Position numbers and translations under genes: made by a program
In this document: one piece after another, positions 25,808 through 35,782 of the stretch
How positions within the stretch are numbered: the stretch's first letter is position 1
Layout of the letters: each line of letters starts with the position of its first letter
From: an uncultured Lachnospiraceae bacterium
GTDB lineage: Bacteria > Bacillota > Clostridia > Lachnospirales > Lachnospiraceae
Direction of reading: 5' to 3'
DNA: 64,000 nt
Assembly (NCBI GenBank): GCA_905234595.1
Contig: CAJOID010000013.1
Span: 34,560 to 98,559 of the forward strand
Notes under the pieces: model-generated
What the model was told of the DNA's origin: nothing
What the model saw: the letters and a program-made list of their open reading frames with translations, nothing else
Databases searched by the model: none

Positions 25808-26680
25808 ATGAGCAAGATCGCGATAGTCACTGACTCCAACAGCGGTGTATTACCGTCGGAAGCAGAGACATATGAAGGTGTATTCGTGATCCCTATGCCT
25901 GTTATCATAGGAGACGATATATATTATGAAGGCATAGATATCACTCAGCAGAGATTCTATGAAGTCCTTTCGACACGTACGGATCTGAAGACATCCCAGC
26001 CGTCACTTGCAGACGTAACAGAACTGTGGGATAAACTGTTTGAAGAATACGATGAAATAGTACATATTCCGATGAGCAGCGGCCTTTCCGGAGCCTGTGA
26101 ATCGGCTGTCATGCTGGCCGCTGATTATGACGGCAGAGTACGTGTAGTGAATAATCAGCGTATCTCCGTTACCCAGAAGAGATCCGTATACGATGCGATG
26201 AAGCTTCGCAATGCCGGAATGAATGCCGGGGAGATCGGTGATCATCTGGAGAAAGTCAAGTTTGAATCCAGTATTTACATCATGGTCGATACTCTGTATT
26301 ACTTAAAACGCGGCGGCAGAGTAACTCCCGCGGCAGCAGCGATAGGCACAGCTCTTAAGATCAAACCTGTCCTGCAGATCCAGGGTGAGAAACTGGACGC
26401 TTTTACCGTAGCACGTACAGTCGGTATGGCCAGGACAAAGATGATCGATGCCATACGTAAAGATATGGATACACGTTTCGGCGGAGCCACACCCGATAAC
26501 ATGTCATTGGATATAGCATATACCTATAATGATCAGGTTGCAGAAGAGTTCCTTGAGCAGGTTAAGGCCGCATTCCCGGGATTTGAGGATATCACCGTTG
26601 ATCCTCTGAGTTTGTCGGTATCGACACATATCGGCCCCGGTGCACTGGCAGTGGCCTGCAGCAGAAAGATCAGACTTTGA
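25808..26680 (+). CDS. DegV family fatty-acid-binding protein (FakB-type)
   Basis: 290 residues, a typical DegV length. The start KIAIVTDSNSGVLP, the KTSQPS motif (lipid carboxylate contact) and IPMSSGLSGACESA are family signatures; a second lobe follows LKRGGRVTPAAAAIG. DegV/FakB proteins hold one fatty acid and present it to FakA. With fakA upstream, a functional pair is likely. SD TGAGGAAATAT before ATG 25808. Confidence 0.88.
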   Translation: MSKIAIVTDSNSGVLPSEAETYEGVFVIPMPVIIGDDIYYEGIDITQQRFYEVLSTRTDLKTSQPSLADVTELWDKLFEEYDEIVHIPMSSGLSGACESAVMLAADYDGRVRVVNNQRISVTQKRSVYDAMKLRNAGMNAGEIGDHLEKVKFESSIYIMVDTLYYLKRGGRVTPAAAAIGTALKIKPVLQIQGEKLDAFTVARTVGMARTKMIDAIRKDMDTRFGGATPDNMSLDIAYTYNDQVAEEFLEQVKAAFPGFEDITVDPLSLSVSTHIGPGALAVACSRKIRL

Positions 26681-26697
26681 TCACGTTTATTTGAATT

Positions 26698-28131
26698 ATG
26701 AAACCCGGAGACTATCAATCACACAATGACGGCGAGGAAACCCGCCGTCAACTTGCGTATATAGACAGACTGACCGAATATGTCAGTACCCTAAGAGATG
26801 AGCTCGGACGGAATCCGAGAGCATGTGTGGTTACATTTGGCTGTCAGATGAATGCCCGCGATTCCGAGAAACTTCTGGGGATCCTTATCACGACAGGATA
26901 CGATGAAACCGACGAAGAATCCGATGCAGACCTGATCCTGTATAATACCTGTTCTGTACGTGATAACGCCAATCAGCGTGTATACGGGCGTCTGGGCGTA
27001 CTTAAGGGGTATAAAAAGACCAATCCTCATCTGAAAGTGGTTCTGTGCGGGTGTATGATGCAGGAAGAAGCCTGTGTCAATAAGATCCGTACAAGCTATT
27101 CGTTCGTGGATCTGATATTCGGTACTCATAATATATTCAAGTTTGCCGAGCTTATGTGCGAGATGTTCGAAAATTCGGGACATCCGGTCACTCAGGTATG
27201 GAATGAGACTGATCAGATAGTGGAAGAACTACCCGTCAGGCGTAAATACAGTTATAAATCCGGCGTGAACATCATGTTCGGCTGTAATAATTTCTGTACT
27301 TATTGCATAGTTCCGTACGTACGCGGACGTGAAAGAAGCCGCGCCCCTGAGGAGATATTATGTGAGATCCGTAATCTTGTGGACGGCGGTGTCATAGAAG
27401 TAATGCTCCTGGGCCAGAATGTTAATTCCTACGGAACGAATCTTGATGAAAAGATGACCTTTGCAGGGCTTCTCAGACAGGTTGAAGAGATAGACGGTCT
27501 GAAACGGATCAGGTTCATGACATCACACCCGAAAGATCTGAGTGATGAGCTTATCGATGTATGTGCTCATTCGGATAAGATATGCAGACATATACATCTG
27601 CCGGTCCAGACAGGCTCGGACAGACTGTTAAAAGCCATGAACCGGAACTATACAAGGGATCATTATCTGGCATTGGTCGACCGTATCAGGACTGCCATGC
27701 CCGATATTTCCATTACAACAGATCTGATCATGGGTTTTCCCGGTGAAACCGGGGCTGATGTGGAAGATACGATCGATCTGATCAGACGGGTCGGTTTTGA
27801 TAATGCATATACTTTTGAATATTCCAAACGTACCGGGACGCCCGCAGCTTCCATGGACGGACAACTGAGTCCCGAAGAGATGCAGGCACACTTCGATACA
27901 GTCCTGAAGGTCGTACAGGAAACAGCCCGTAACGCGGCATCAAAACATACCGGAGAAGTATGTGAAGCCCTGATCGAGACTGTATCCGGTCATGATGACG
28001 GAATGGTCACCGGCAGATTATCCAATAATCTGCTTGTACATCTGCCCGGTGATGCATCCATGACAGGTACTATAGTTCCTGTCAGGCTTGATGAATGCAA
28101 AGGATTCTATTTCCTGGGGAGCAGACAATAG
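26698..28131 (+). CDS. miaB: tRNA-2-methylthio-N6-dimethylallyladenosine synthase MiaB
   Basis: 477 residues. N-terminal MTTase domain with three cluster cysteines (TFGCQMNARDSE, YNTCSVRDNA, LCGCMMQEE), radical-SAM CxxxCxxC (MFGCNNFCTYCIVPYVRG) and C-terminal TRAM domain (LIETVSGHDDGMVTGRL). It adds methylthio to i6A37 of tRNAs; MiaA, which makes i6A, is encoded 5 kb downstream in the same gene cluster. mutS begins 4 nt after its stop. Confidence 0.96.
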   Translation: MKPGDYQSHNDGEETRRQLAYIDRLTEYVSTLRDELGRNPRACVVTFGCQMNARDSEKLLGILITTGYDETDEESDADLILYNTCSVRDNANQRVYGRLGVLKGYKKTNPHLKVVLCGCMMQEEACVNKIRTSYSFVDLIFGTHNIFKFAELMCEMFENSGHPVTQVWNETDQIVEELPVRRKYSYKSGVNIMFGCNNFCTYCIVPYVRGRERSRAPEEILCEIRNLVDGGVIEVMLLGQNVNSYGTNLDEKMTFAGLLRQVEEIDGLKRIRFMTSHPKDLSDELIDVCAHSDKICRHIHLPVQTGSDRLLKAMNRNYTRDHYLALVDRIRTAMPDISITTDLIMGFPGETGADVEDTIDLIRRVGFDNAYTFEYSKRTGTPAASMDGQLSPEEMQAHFDTVLKVVQETARNAASKHTGEVCEALIETVSGHDDGMVTGRLSNNLLVHLPGDASMTGTIVPVRLDECKGFYFLGSRQ

Positions 28132-28135
28132 ACAT

Positions 28136-30874
28136 ATGCCAGAGATCACTACTATAGACAGCATAAGTGAAGAACAGAAAAAGAACATCAGTCCCATGAT
28201 GCAGCTCTACATAGAGACCAAGCAGCAGTATAAGGACTGTATACTGTTCTACAGACTCGGTGACTTCTATGAAATGTTCTTCGATGATGCACTTGAAGCG
28301 AGCCGTGTGCTTGAGATCACCCTGACCGGCAAAAACTGCGGACTGGAAGAGCGCGCACCAATGTGCGGCGTGCCTTATCATGCCGTGGAGAGTTATCTGG
28401 GCAAGCTGGTCAATCACGGATATAGGGTAGCTATCTGTGAGCAGGTGGAGGATCCGAAACTTGCCAAGGGCCTGGTCAAACGCGAAGTCGTAAGAGTAGT
28501 GACCCCGGGCACCAATCCGATCGTAGAGTCAATCGACGGCAAAAAGAATAATTATATAGTCTCTATCCTGTATATGGACGGCTGTATCGGTTTTTCACTG
28601 GCCGATGTGACGACCGGAGATTATTATCTGACCCAGATCGAATCCCTTTCCCGATTATATGACGAGATATCGAAATACGGCCCCTCGGAGATCGTATGTA
28701 ACGAAGCATTTCTGTTAAGCGGTATCAGTATCGATGACCTGAAGGATAAGCTCGGTATCAGCATAACTACGCTTGATGAACGCGTATTTGATGAAGAACA
28801 TGCAAAGAGGGTCATACTTAAGCATTTCCATGCGGCAAGCCTGATCGGCATGGGAATAGCTGATTTCCCTGCAGGTGTAAGCGCCGCGGGTGCATTGCTT
28901 GAGTATCTGTATGAGACTCAGAAGAACGATCTGGTACAGTTCACGCATCTCTATCCTTATGTTTCCAGCAGGTATATGCTTCTTGACTCCGCTACCAGAC
29001 GTAATCTCGAACTTACCGAGACGATGAGAGACAAGCTTAAGCACGGGTCATTACTCGGAGTGCTCGATCTGACCAGGACCGCCATGGGCGGCAGAATGCT
29101 CAGGCATTTCATAGAACAGCCTCTCATAGATGTGAACGACATAAATCTGCGGCTCGATGCAGTGGACGAGTTCTCGGGCAGATCCATGGAGCGGGATGAG
29201 ATCAGGGAGTATCTAAACGGGGTATATGACCTTGAACGGCTTATGGCCAAGATAAGTCTCAATACCGTTAACCCCCGTGATATGCTCGCATTTAAGAGCT
29301 CCATGAAGTATCTTCCCGCGATCAAACAGGTCCTCGGAGATTTCAGGTCACAGAGATTATCGGAACTCGCTGAGACCATAGATGATCTGCAGGATCTCTA
29401 TAATACCATAGATGCCGCTATCGTTGACGAACCTCCGGTCACCGTGCACGAAGGCGGGATATTCAAATCAGGATACAATGAGGATATAGATCATCTGCGC
29501 AGCGCCAAGACTGACGGTCACAGCTGGCTCGCCGAACTTGAGGAATCGGACCGTGAACGAACGGGTATAAAGAACCTGCGCGTGAAGTATAACAAAGTAT
29601 TCGGATACTATTTCGAAGTGACCAATTCATATGCTGATAAGGTCCCTGAGGATTATATCCGCAAACAGACTCTGACGGGATCCGAGAGATATACCAATGA
29701 CAGGCTTAAGGAACTCGAGGACATGATCTTAAATGCCGAGGATAAACTCTTTACCCTTGAGTATGATATGTTCGTCGAACTCCGTGACAGGATCGCTGCT
29801 AATGTTGACCGAATCCAGACGACTGCCAGGGCTGTAGCCGAGATAGATGTATATGCTTCATTAAGCCTTGTCGGTGAGCGTAATCATTATGTCCGTCCCG
29901 AGATATCGGAAGACGGCATCATAGATATAAGAGAAGGCAGACATCCCGTTATCGAGAAGCTTCATTCGGATGTTCCGTTTATCTCCAACGATACATATCT
30001 GGATAAGAAGAAAAAATCCGTATCTATCATAACCGGTCCGAATATGGCCGGAAAATCAACATATATGCGCCAGAGTGCGCTGATAGTGCTTATGGCTCAG
30101 ATAGGATCTTTTGTGCCTGCATCCCGTGCGCATATAGGCATCACTGACAGGATCTTCACCAGGGTAGGTGCGTCGGACGATCTTTCAAGCGGGCAGTCTA
30201 CTTTCATGGTTGAGATGAATGAAGTCGCCAACATCCTGCGGAATGCAACAGCCGATTCTCTGCTCATTCTTGACGAGATAGGCAGAGGAACTTCTACTTA
30301 CGACGGCATGAGTATCGCCTGGGCTGTCATCGAATATATCAGCAATAAACGTCTGCTCGGAGCACGTACCCTGTTTGCTACTCATTATCATGAACTCACC
30401 GAGCTCGAAGGCCGTATAGACAATGTTAACAATTACTGTATCGCTGTGAAGGAGCAGGGCGACTCGATAGTATTCCTGAGGCGCATCATCAAAGGAGGCG
30501 CCGACAGAAGCTATGGAATACAGGTTGCCAAGCTGGCCGGTATTCCTGATATGGTGATAGACAGAGCCAAGGAGATATCGCAGGAACTGTCCGAGAATGA
30601 CGTGACTGACAAACTTGAGAATATAGGAACAGCATACGGAGAAAACGGAGGAAGCCGTACATCACATCATTATGATGCGGTCGATCTGGGGCAGATGTCT
30701 TTATTTGAGACTACAGATGATGATACGGTTCTGAAAGAATTAAAAGAGGTTGACATAACTACCCTGACTCCCGTAGACGCCCTCAATGAACTGTACAGGC
30801 TCCAGAATATGCTGAAGAACCGCTGGACCAGAGCTGCCAGGGATACATCGGGCACTGACATGGATAAGCGATGA
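28136..30874 (+). CDS. mutS: DNA mismatch repair protein MutS
   Basis: 912 residues from ATG 28136; the longer frame from 28088 overlaps miaB. Mismatch-recognition domain with the F-x-E motif (RLGDFYEMFFDDA), lever/clamp domains, and the ABC-type ATPase with Walker A TGPNMAGKSTYMRQ (~residue 633), LSSGQSTF signature and Walker B LLILDEIGRGTSTYDG. mutL overlaps its stop (ATGATGA). Confidence 0.97.
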   Translation: MPEITTIDSISEEQKKNISPMMQLYIETKQQYKDCILFYRLGDFYEMFFDDALEASRVLEITLTGKNCGLEERAPMCGVPYHAVESYLGKLVNHGYRVAICEQVEDPKLAKGLVKREVVRVVTPGTNPIVESIDGKKNNYIVSILYMDGCIGFSLADVTTGDYYLTQIESLSRLYDEISKYGPSEIVCNEAFLLSGISIDDLKDKLGISITTLDERVFDEEHAKRVILKHFHAASLIGMGIADFPAGVSAAGALLEYLYETQKNDLVQFTHLYPYVSSRYMLLDSATRRNLELTETMRDKLKHGSLLGVLDLTRTAMGGRMLRHFIEQPLIDVNDINLRLDAVDEFSGRSMERDEIREYLNGVYDLERLMAKISLNTVNPRDMLAFKSSMKYLPAIKQVLGDFRSQRLSELAETIDDLQDLYNTIDAAIVDEPPVTVHEGGIFKSGYNEDIDHLRSAKTDGHSWLAELEESDRERTGIKNLRVKYNKVFGYYFEVTNSYADKVPEDYIRKQTLTGSERYTNDRLKELEDMILNAEDKLFTLEYDMFVELRDRIAANVDRIQTTARAVAEIDVYASLSLVGERNHYVRPEISEDGIIDIREGRHPVIEKLHSDVPFISNDTYLDKKKKSVSIITGPNMAGKSTYMRQSALIVLMAQIGSFVPASRAHIGITDRIFTRVGASDDLSSGQSTFMVEMNEVANILRNATADSLLILDEIGRGTSTYDGMSIAWAVIEYISNKRLLGARTLFATHYHELTELEGRIDNVNNYCIAVKEQGDSIVFLRRIIKGGADRSYGIQVAKLAGIPDMVIDRAKEISQELSENDVTDKLENIGTAYGENGGSRTSHHYDAVDLGQMSLFETTDDDTVLKELKEVDITTLTPVDALNELYRLQNMLKNRWTRAARDTSGTDMDKR

Positions 30875-32757
30875 TGAACGAGATTCGTGTACTTGACAAC
30901 AATACCATAGATAAGATCGCCGCAGGAGAGGTCGTTGAAAGGCCGGTCAGTATCGTAAAAGAACTTATCGAGAATTCGATCGATGCGCATGCGACCATAA
31001 TCACGGTGGAGATAAAAGAGGGCGGCATCAAACTGATCAGAGTGACCGATAACGGTTCCGGAATTGACAGATCACAGATCAGAAATGCCTTTCTCTCACA
31101 TGCAACGAGCAAGATACATGATGCAGAAGACCTTAACCGGTTATATACTCTGGGATTCAGAGGAGAAGCTCTTTCCAGTATTGCAGCCGTAAGCCGTGTG
31201 GAAGTGACCACCCGTACGGAAGCTGATCTTGAAGGAGTTCATTTCGTTATAGAGGGAGGCCGTGAAGAGGAATGTGAGAGCGTCGGAGCTCCGGCCGGTA
31301 CCACATTTATCGTCAGGGATATCTTCTTTAATACTCAGCCCAGGCTCAAATTTCTCAGATCCGCATCCTCAGAAGGTAATCTGATTGCTGATATGTGCGA
31401 GCATATAGCATTATCCATGCCGCATATCTCTTTTCAGTTCATACGTGACGGAGTAACGAGATTCTCCACATCGGGACACGGGGATCTGCAAGAGGTCATA
31501 TATCGTATATACGGCAAAGAGACCGCCTCCAATCTGCGGGCCATAGATGTAAATGACGACAGCCTGTCAATGCGTCTGTCCGGATACCTCGGTCTGCCCA
31601 TACTTAACCGGGCAAACCGTGCCTCCGAGATATTCTTTATCAATCATCGTTATGTCAGAAGCCCTCTGATATCACGTGCTGTAGAAGAGGGATATGTAGA
31701 ATACCTGATGCAGCATAAGTTTCCATTCTGCATACTGAATCTGGAGTTTGATCCTGCCGTTGTGGATGTGAATGTACATCCTACCAAGCAGGAAGTACGT
31801 ATCAGTAATGAAAAAGCAGTATCGGATGCCATAGTCGGAGCTGTGTCGGAATGCCTGGCGAGCAGGGAGATGATGGACGATGTCACTCCCAAAGCAGATG
31901 CCGGATCAAAAGGAACCACCGGATCCGATAACGGTAAAGACAGGGGAAATGATAATAAATACAGGCTCCCCGAGAGCTTTGAGCAGGTCAGGATACACCA
32001 AGAGTCGGGAAATGTCAGTTTTACCGTCGAAACGCCAGTGGCAGCCGGATCTATGATCAGTCCGGATGAAGCATCTCCCGTATCGGATAAGCTTAAGGAT
32101 GAATATGAATCCATCGGAATGAAGTATGAGCAGCAGTCTTTTGCGGAAGACGAACGCATACTGTCACCCGATACCAGACGTAAGTTCCGTATAATCGGTC
32201 AGGTCTTTAAGACATACTGGCTGATCGAATATGATGACACCCTGATGCTCATGGACCAGCATGCAGCACATGAAAAAGTCAATTTCGAGAGATTTATGGC
32301 CCGTATGGCCGCCAAAAAGGAGATACCTTCACAGATGATAGCTCCACCGGTCATAATGCCTCTCAACAATTCCGAGATGAGTATTCTCGAGGATAATATC
32401 GGACATTTTAATGAGATGGGATTTAACATAGATGTGTTCGGGGATCATGAGATAGCGATACGCGCCGTTCCGATGGATCTGTATGATAACAGACCGGCCG
32501 AGCTTGTAAGTGAAGTCATATCGGATCTGATGGATATGAAGAGAAGTGAGACTCCGGATTCCATCCGCACGCGTATTGCTACCATGGCATGCAAGGCATC
32601 CGTTAAAGGCAATAATACCATGAGCCTGGAGGAAGTCGAGACTCTGCTCGATGAAATGCTCACGCTCGACAATCCGTATAATTGTCCTCACGGACGGCCG
32701 ACGCTTATCACCATGACCAAAACAGAACTCGATAAGCGTTTCCACAGGATAGTATGA
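30871..32757 (+). CDS. mutL: DNA mismatch repair protein MutL
   Basis: 628 residues. GHKL ATPase N-terminus: IAAGEVVERPVSIVKELIENSIDA, DNGSGI, ATSKI and LGFRGEALSS. The C-terminal domain has the endonuclease-type MDQHAAHEKVNFE motif, ATMACKASVK and CPHGRPT, so this is the nicking form found in bacteria without MutH. A ~95-residue acidic, low-complexity linker (~330-430) separates the domains. It overlaps mutS by 4 nt. Confidence 0.96.
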   Translation: MMNEIRVLDNNTIDKIAAGEVVERPVSIVKELIENSIDAHATIITVEIKEGGIKLIRVTDNGSGIDRSQIRNAFLSHATSKIHDAEDLNRLYTLGFRGEALSSIAAVSRVEVTTRTEADLEGVHFVIEGGREEECESVGAPAGTTFIVRDIFFNTQPRLKFLRSASSEGNLIADMCEHIALSMPHISFQFIRDGVTRFSTSGHGDLQEVIYRIYGKETASNLRAIDVNDDSLSMRLSGYLGLPILNRANRASEIFFINHRYVRSPLISRAVEEGYVEYLMQHKFPFCILNLEFDPAVVDVNVHPTKQEVRISNEKAVSDAIVGAVSECLASREMMDDVTPKADAGSKGTTGSDNGKDRGNDNKYRLPESFEQVRIHQESGNVSFTVETPVAAGSMISPDEASPVSDKLKDEYESIGMKYEQQSFAEDERILSPDTRRKFRIIGQVFKTYWLIEYDDTLMLMDQHAAHEKVNFERFMARMAAKKEIPSQMIAPPVIMPLNNSEMSILEDNIGHFNEMGFNIDVFGDHEIAIRAVPMDLYDNRPAELVSEVISDLMDMKRSETPDSIRTRIATMACKASVKGNNTMSLEEVETLLDEMLTLDNPYNCPHGRPTLITMTKTELDKRFHRIV

Positions 32758-32827
32758 ACTATTAACGTGCTTTATATGTTATTATATAGATTGATGGTCT
32801 TATATTCATGTTAAGGAGGGTTACATC

Positions 32828-33457
32828 ATGAAGATCTATTCAGTATTCGATGAGGAATTTTCAAATTACGGCCAGGTTCTGGAAGGATATGATACACAGG
32901 GACTTATCGCTGCCATGAATGCGATACCGCTTCCTGCAGAGGGTGTTGATTATAAGCCCGCTATCTCTGAACTCGAAAAAGAGCCCATATATGCTGTTCT
33001 CAAAGACAAGGCATATGGCGGAATGCCTCTGGAACTCGGAATGTGCTGGGGGCATAACACCAAACTCAACTGTCTCGAATATCATCGTGATTCGGAGATC
33101 AATATAGGAACCGAAGATTTCGTTTTGCTTCTGGCCAGGAGAGAAGAGATAAAGGACGGAAAACTTGATACTTCTCTTGTAAAAGCATTTAAGGTTCCTG
33201 CAGGCGTTGTTGTCGAAGTATTCGCTACCGCACTTCATTATGCTCCCTGCCATACAGATGCAGACAAGGGATTCAGGGTAGCCGTAGGACTTCCTCTCGG
33301 AACCAACACCGATTACCGCATCAGTGATCCCGTAAATGACGAGGATAAGCTTCTCTGGGCCAGAAACAAATGGCTGATAGCTCATGCTGATTCTTCAGAA
33401 GCTAAAGACGGTGCGTATGTCGGACTCGTCGGAGAGAATATCGATATAGCCGGATGA
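32828..33457 (+). CDS. DUF4867 family cupin-like protein
   Basis: 209 residues. Contains a histidine/glutamate-rich cupin-like core (CWGHNTKLNCLEYHRDSEIN, ATALHYAPCHTDADKGFRV) that could bind a metal through the H/E/H set. It matches the DUF4867 family of Firmicutes, found near sugar-metabolism genes, with no proven reaction. AAGGAGGGTTACATC makes the start certain. It interrupts the otherwise conserved mutL-miaA junction and has its own terminator, so it is probably a separately regulated insertion. Confidence 0.8.
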   Translation: MKIYSVFDEEFSNYGQVLEGYDTQGLIAAMNAIPLPAEGVDYKPAISELEKEPIYAVLKDKAYGGMPLELGMCWGHNTKLNCLEYHRDSEINIGTEDFVLLLARREEIKDGKLDTSLVKAFKVPAGVVVEVFATALHYAPCHTDADKGFRVAVGLPLGTNTDYRISDPVNDEDKLLWARNKWLIAHADSSEAKDGAYVGLVGENIDIAG

Positions 33458-33465
33458 TCGTGATC

Positions 33466-33509
33466 AAACTGCCGGATCTGGGCCTGGGCCCATAATCCGG
33501 CAGTTTTTT
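33466..33509 (+). terminator. Strong terminator after the DUF4867 gene
   Basis: Twelve-bp perfect stem AAACTGCCGGAT (33466-33477) / ATCCGGCAGTTT (33495-33506) with an inner GGGCC/GGCCC-type pairing in the loop and a T6 run. Confidence 0.9.
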
Positions 33510-33514
33510 GTATT

Positions 33515-34456
33515 ATGGATAAACTACAGAATGCTGATAAGTTAATAATCATCGCAGGACCGACTGCCGTAGGCAAATCCGATCTCGGCGTGGAACTGGC
33601 TGTCAGGATGGGCGGTGAGATCATATCTGCCGATTCCATGCAGGTCTATAAGCATATGGATATAGGAACGGCCAAGATCACCGAAGAGGAAATGCGCGGA
33701 GTCCCGCATCACATGATAGATATCATAGAGCCTGTCGAGCCTTATCATGTATATGATTTTAAACAAAGAGCACAGGCAGCGTGTAAAGAGATATACGGAC
33801 GCGGTCATATTCCCATAATAGTCGGAGGTACCGGATTCTATATACAGGCACTGCTGTATGACATAGAATTCTCCGGACAGGGACAGGACGATGAAATACG
33901 CGCCGAGCTTCAGGCAATAGCCGATGAACAGGGCCCCGAAGCACTCCACCGTATACTGGCGGAACTGGATCCCGATACGGCAGCCACGCTTCATCCCAAC
34001 AATGTTAAGCGTACGATCCGTGCGATCGAATATGCCCGGCAGAATTCCGATACAATATATGAACACAATGCAGAACAAAGGAAACGTATCAGCCCGTATG
34101 ATTTCAGATTCTATCTGCTTGACGATGACAGACAGGCGGTATATGAACGTATAGATGCACGTGTAGACCGGATGATCGAAGCGGGACTTGAAGATGAAGT
34201 CAGATGTCTTCAGGACATGGGATGCAAGGCCGACATGACTTCGATGCAGGGTATCGGTTATAAGCAGATGCTCATGTATATAGACGGAGAGATATCCCTT
34301 GATGAAGCCATACGTCTGATCAAACGTGATTCAAGGCATTATGCCAAGCGGCAGCTTACATGGTTCAGACGTGAAAGGGATATTATCAGGATAGAACGGA
34401 TGGGCCGTAGCACCGCCGAAATAGCAGATGAGATAATGGCAGGAATGTGGACATGA
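33515..34456 (+). CDS. miaA: tRNA dimethylallyltransferase MiaA
   Basis: 313 residues. P-loop IIAGPTAVGKSDLGVEL, DSMQVYKHMDIGTAK, and GGTGFYIQALL are typical; it transfers dimethylallyl to A37 of tRNAs reading U-starting codons, the substrate for MiaB. The start ATG 33515 is only 5 nt after the terminator's T-run and has no SD, so either a nearly leaderless transcript or some read-through is required. No good internal start keeps the P-loop. Confidence 0.93.
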   Translation: MDKLQNADKLIIIAGPTAVGKSDLGVELAVRMGGEIISADSMQVYKHMDIGTAKITEEEMRGVPHHMIDIIEPVEPYHVYDFKQRAQAACKEIYGRGHIPIIVGGTGFYIQALLYDIEFSGQGQDDEIRAELQAIADEQGPEALHRILAELDPDTAATLHPNNVKRTIRAIEYARQNSDTIYEHNAEQRKRISPYDFRFYLLDDDRQAVYERIDARVDRMIEAGLEDEVRCLQDMGCKADMTSMQGIGYKQMLMYIDGEISLDEAIRLIKRDSRHYAKRQLTWFRRERDIIRIERMGRSTAEIADEIMAGMWT

Positions 34457-35733
34457 ATAAAGATATGCTAAATATGTACGAACAAATGGGGATAGACGGC
34501 TCGCTGGCCGACAGGGGCGAAAAGGTGCTGTCAGAACTATCCGGCAGATTCACGATCATCGATGAGACTGCCGAATACAACCAGCTCAAGGTATTGAAAG
34601 CGATGCAGGATGCAAGAGTATCGGAAAGCTGTCTGCACGGGACTACCGGTTACGGATACAACGATGCCGGACGCGATACCCTTGAAGAGGTGTATTCCAA
34701 AGTTTTTCATACCGAAGATGCTCTGGTACGCCCTCAGATCACATGCGGAACACATGCTCTGGCACTGGCGCTCATGAGTAACTTAAGGCCCGGTGATGAG
34801 TTGCTGTGTCCGGCCGGTAAACCATACGATACTCTGGATGAAGTGATAGGTATCAGACCATCCAAAGGCTCCCTGGCCGAATACGGAATCAGTTACAGGC
34901 AGGTAGATCTGCTGCCCGACGGAAGCTTTGATCTAGAAGGTATACGCGCAGCTGTCACTGATAAGACCCGTATGGTTGAGATCCAGAGATCGCGCGGATA
35001 TGCTACCAGACCTACACTGTCTGTTGAACGTATAGGCGAACTCATCTCATTTATCAAGGGAATACGCAGCGATATCATATGCATGGTAGACAATTGTTAC
35101 GGGGAATTTGCCGGGATCATCGAGCCTTCGGATGTGGGTGCTGATATGACCGTGGGCAGCCTGATCAAGAATCCCGGCGGAGGACTTTCGCCGATAGGCG
35201 GATATATAGCAGGTACGGCTGAATGTGTAGAGAATGCTTCCTACCGTCTGACATCTCCGGGGCTGGGAAAAGAAGTTGGAGCTTCGCTTCATGTACTTCC
35301 CAATATGTATCAGGGACTGTTCATTGCTCCCACAGTTACCGCTTCGGCCATGAAAACAGCAATATTTGCAGCTCGTATGCTCGAAGATATGGGGATAGAA
35401 GTATCTCCCGCATCATCCGACACCAGATACGATATCATTCAGGAAGCGATACTGAAGAGCCCCGATAAGCTCATCGCTTTCTGTAAGGGAATACAGGCCG
35501 CAGCGCCGGTAGACAGTTATGTGACTCCGGAGCCATGGGATATGCCCGGTTATGATGATCAGGTCATCATGGCTGCAGGTGCATTCGTATCCGGATCGAG
35601 CATAGAACTGTCGGCTGACGGACCGTTGAGGGAGCCGTATTCCGTATACTTCCAGGGAGGTATCACATGGCCTCACGGTAAATACGGCATCCTGCGTGCG
35701 TGCCAGGAACTTGTAGATAGCGGGAGATTATGA
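34453..35733 (+). CDS. PLP-dependent methionine gamma-lyase / aluminum-resistance family protein
   Basis: 426 residues from ATG 34453, overlapping the miaA stop (ATGA). PF06838 family: LHGTTGYGYNDAGRDTLEEVYSKVF, cofactor region TCGTHALALAL, and the likely Schiff-base lysine in GSLIKNPGGGLSPIGGYI. The family is annotated as aluminium resistance or methionine gamma-lyase, but the in vivo reaction is not firmly known. Its position after miaA is common in Clostridia. Confidence 0.85.
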   Translation: MNKDMLNMYEQMGIDGSLADRGEKVLSELSGRFTIIDETAEYNQLKVLKAMQDARVSESCLHGTTGYGYNDAGRDTLEEVYSKVFHTEDALVRPQITCGTHALALALMSNLRPGDELLCPAGKPYDTLDEVIGIRPSKGSLAEYGISYRQVDLLPDGSFDLEGIRAAVTDKTRMVEIQRSRGYATRPTLSVERIGELISFIKGIRSDIICMVDNCYGEFAGIIEPSDVGADMTVGSLIKNPGGGLSPIGGYIAGTAECVENASYRLTSPGLGKEVGASLHVLPNMYQGLFIAPTVTASAMKTAIFAARMLEDMGIEVSPASSDTRYDIIQEAILKSPDKLIAFCKGIQAAAPVDSYVTPEPWDMPGYDDQVIMAAGAFVSGSSIELSADGPLREPYSVYFQGGITWPHGKYGILRACQELVDSGRL

Positions 35734-35782
35734 TAAAATTAATATTTGCAGTTGATCAAAAATACACCACTAAGGAGCACAC

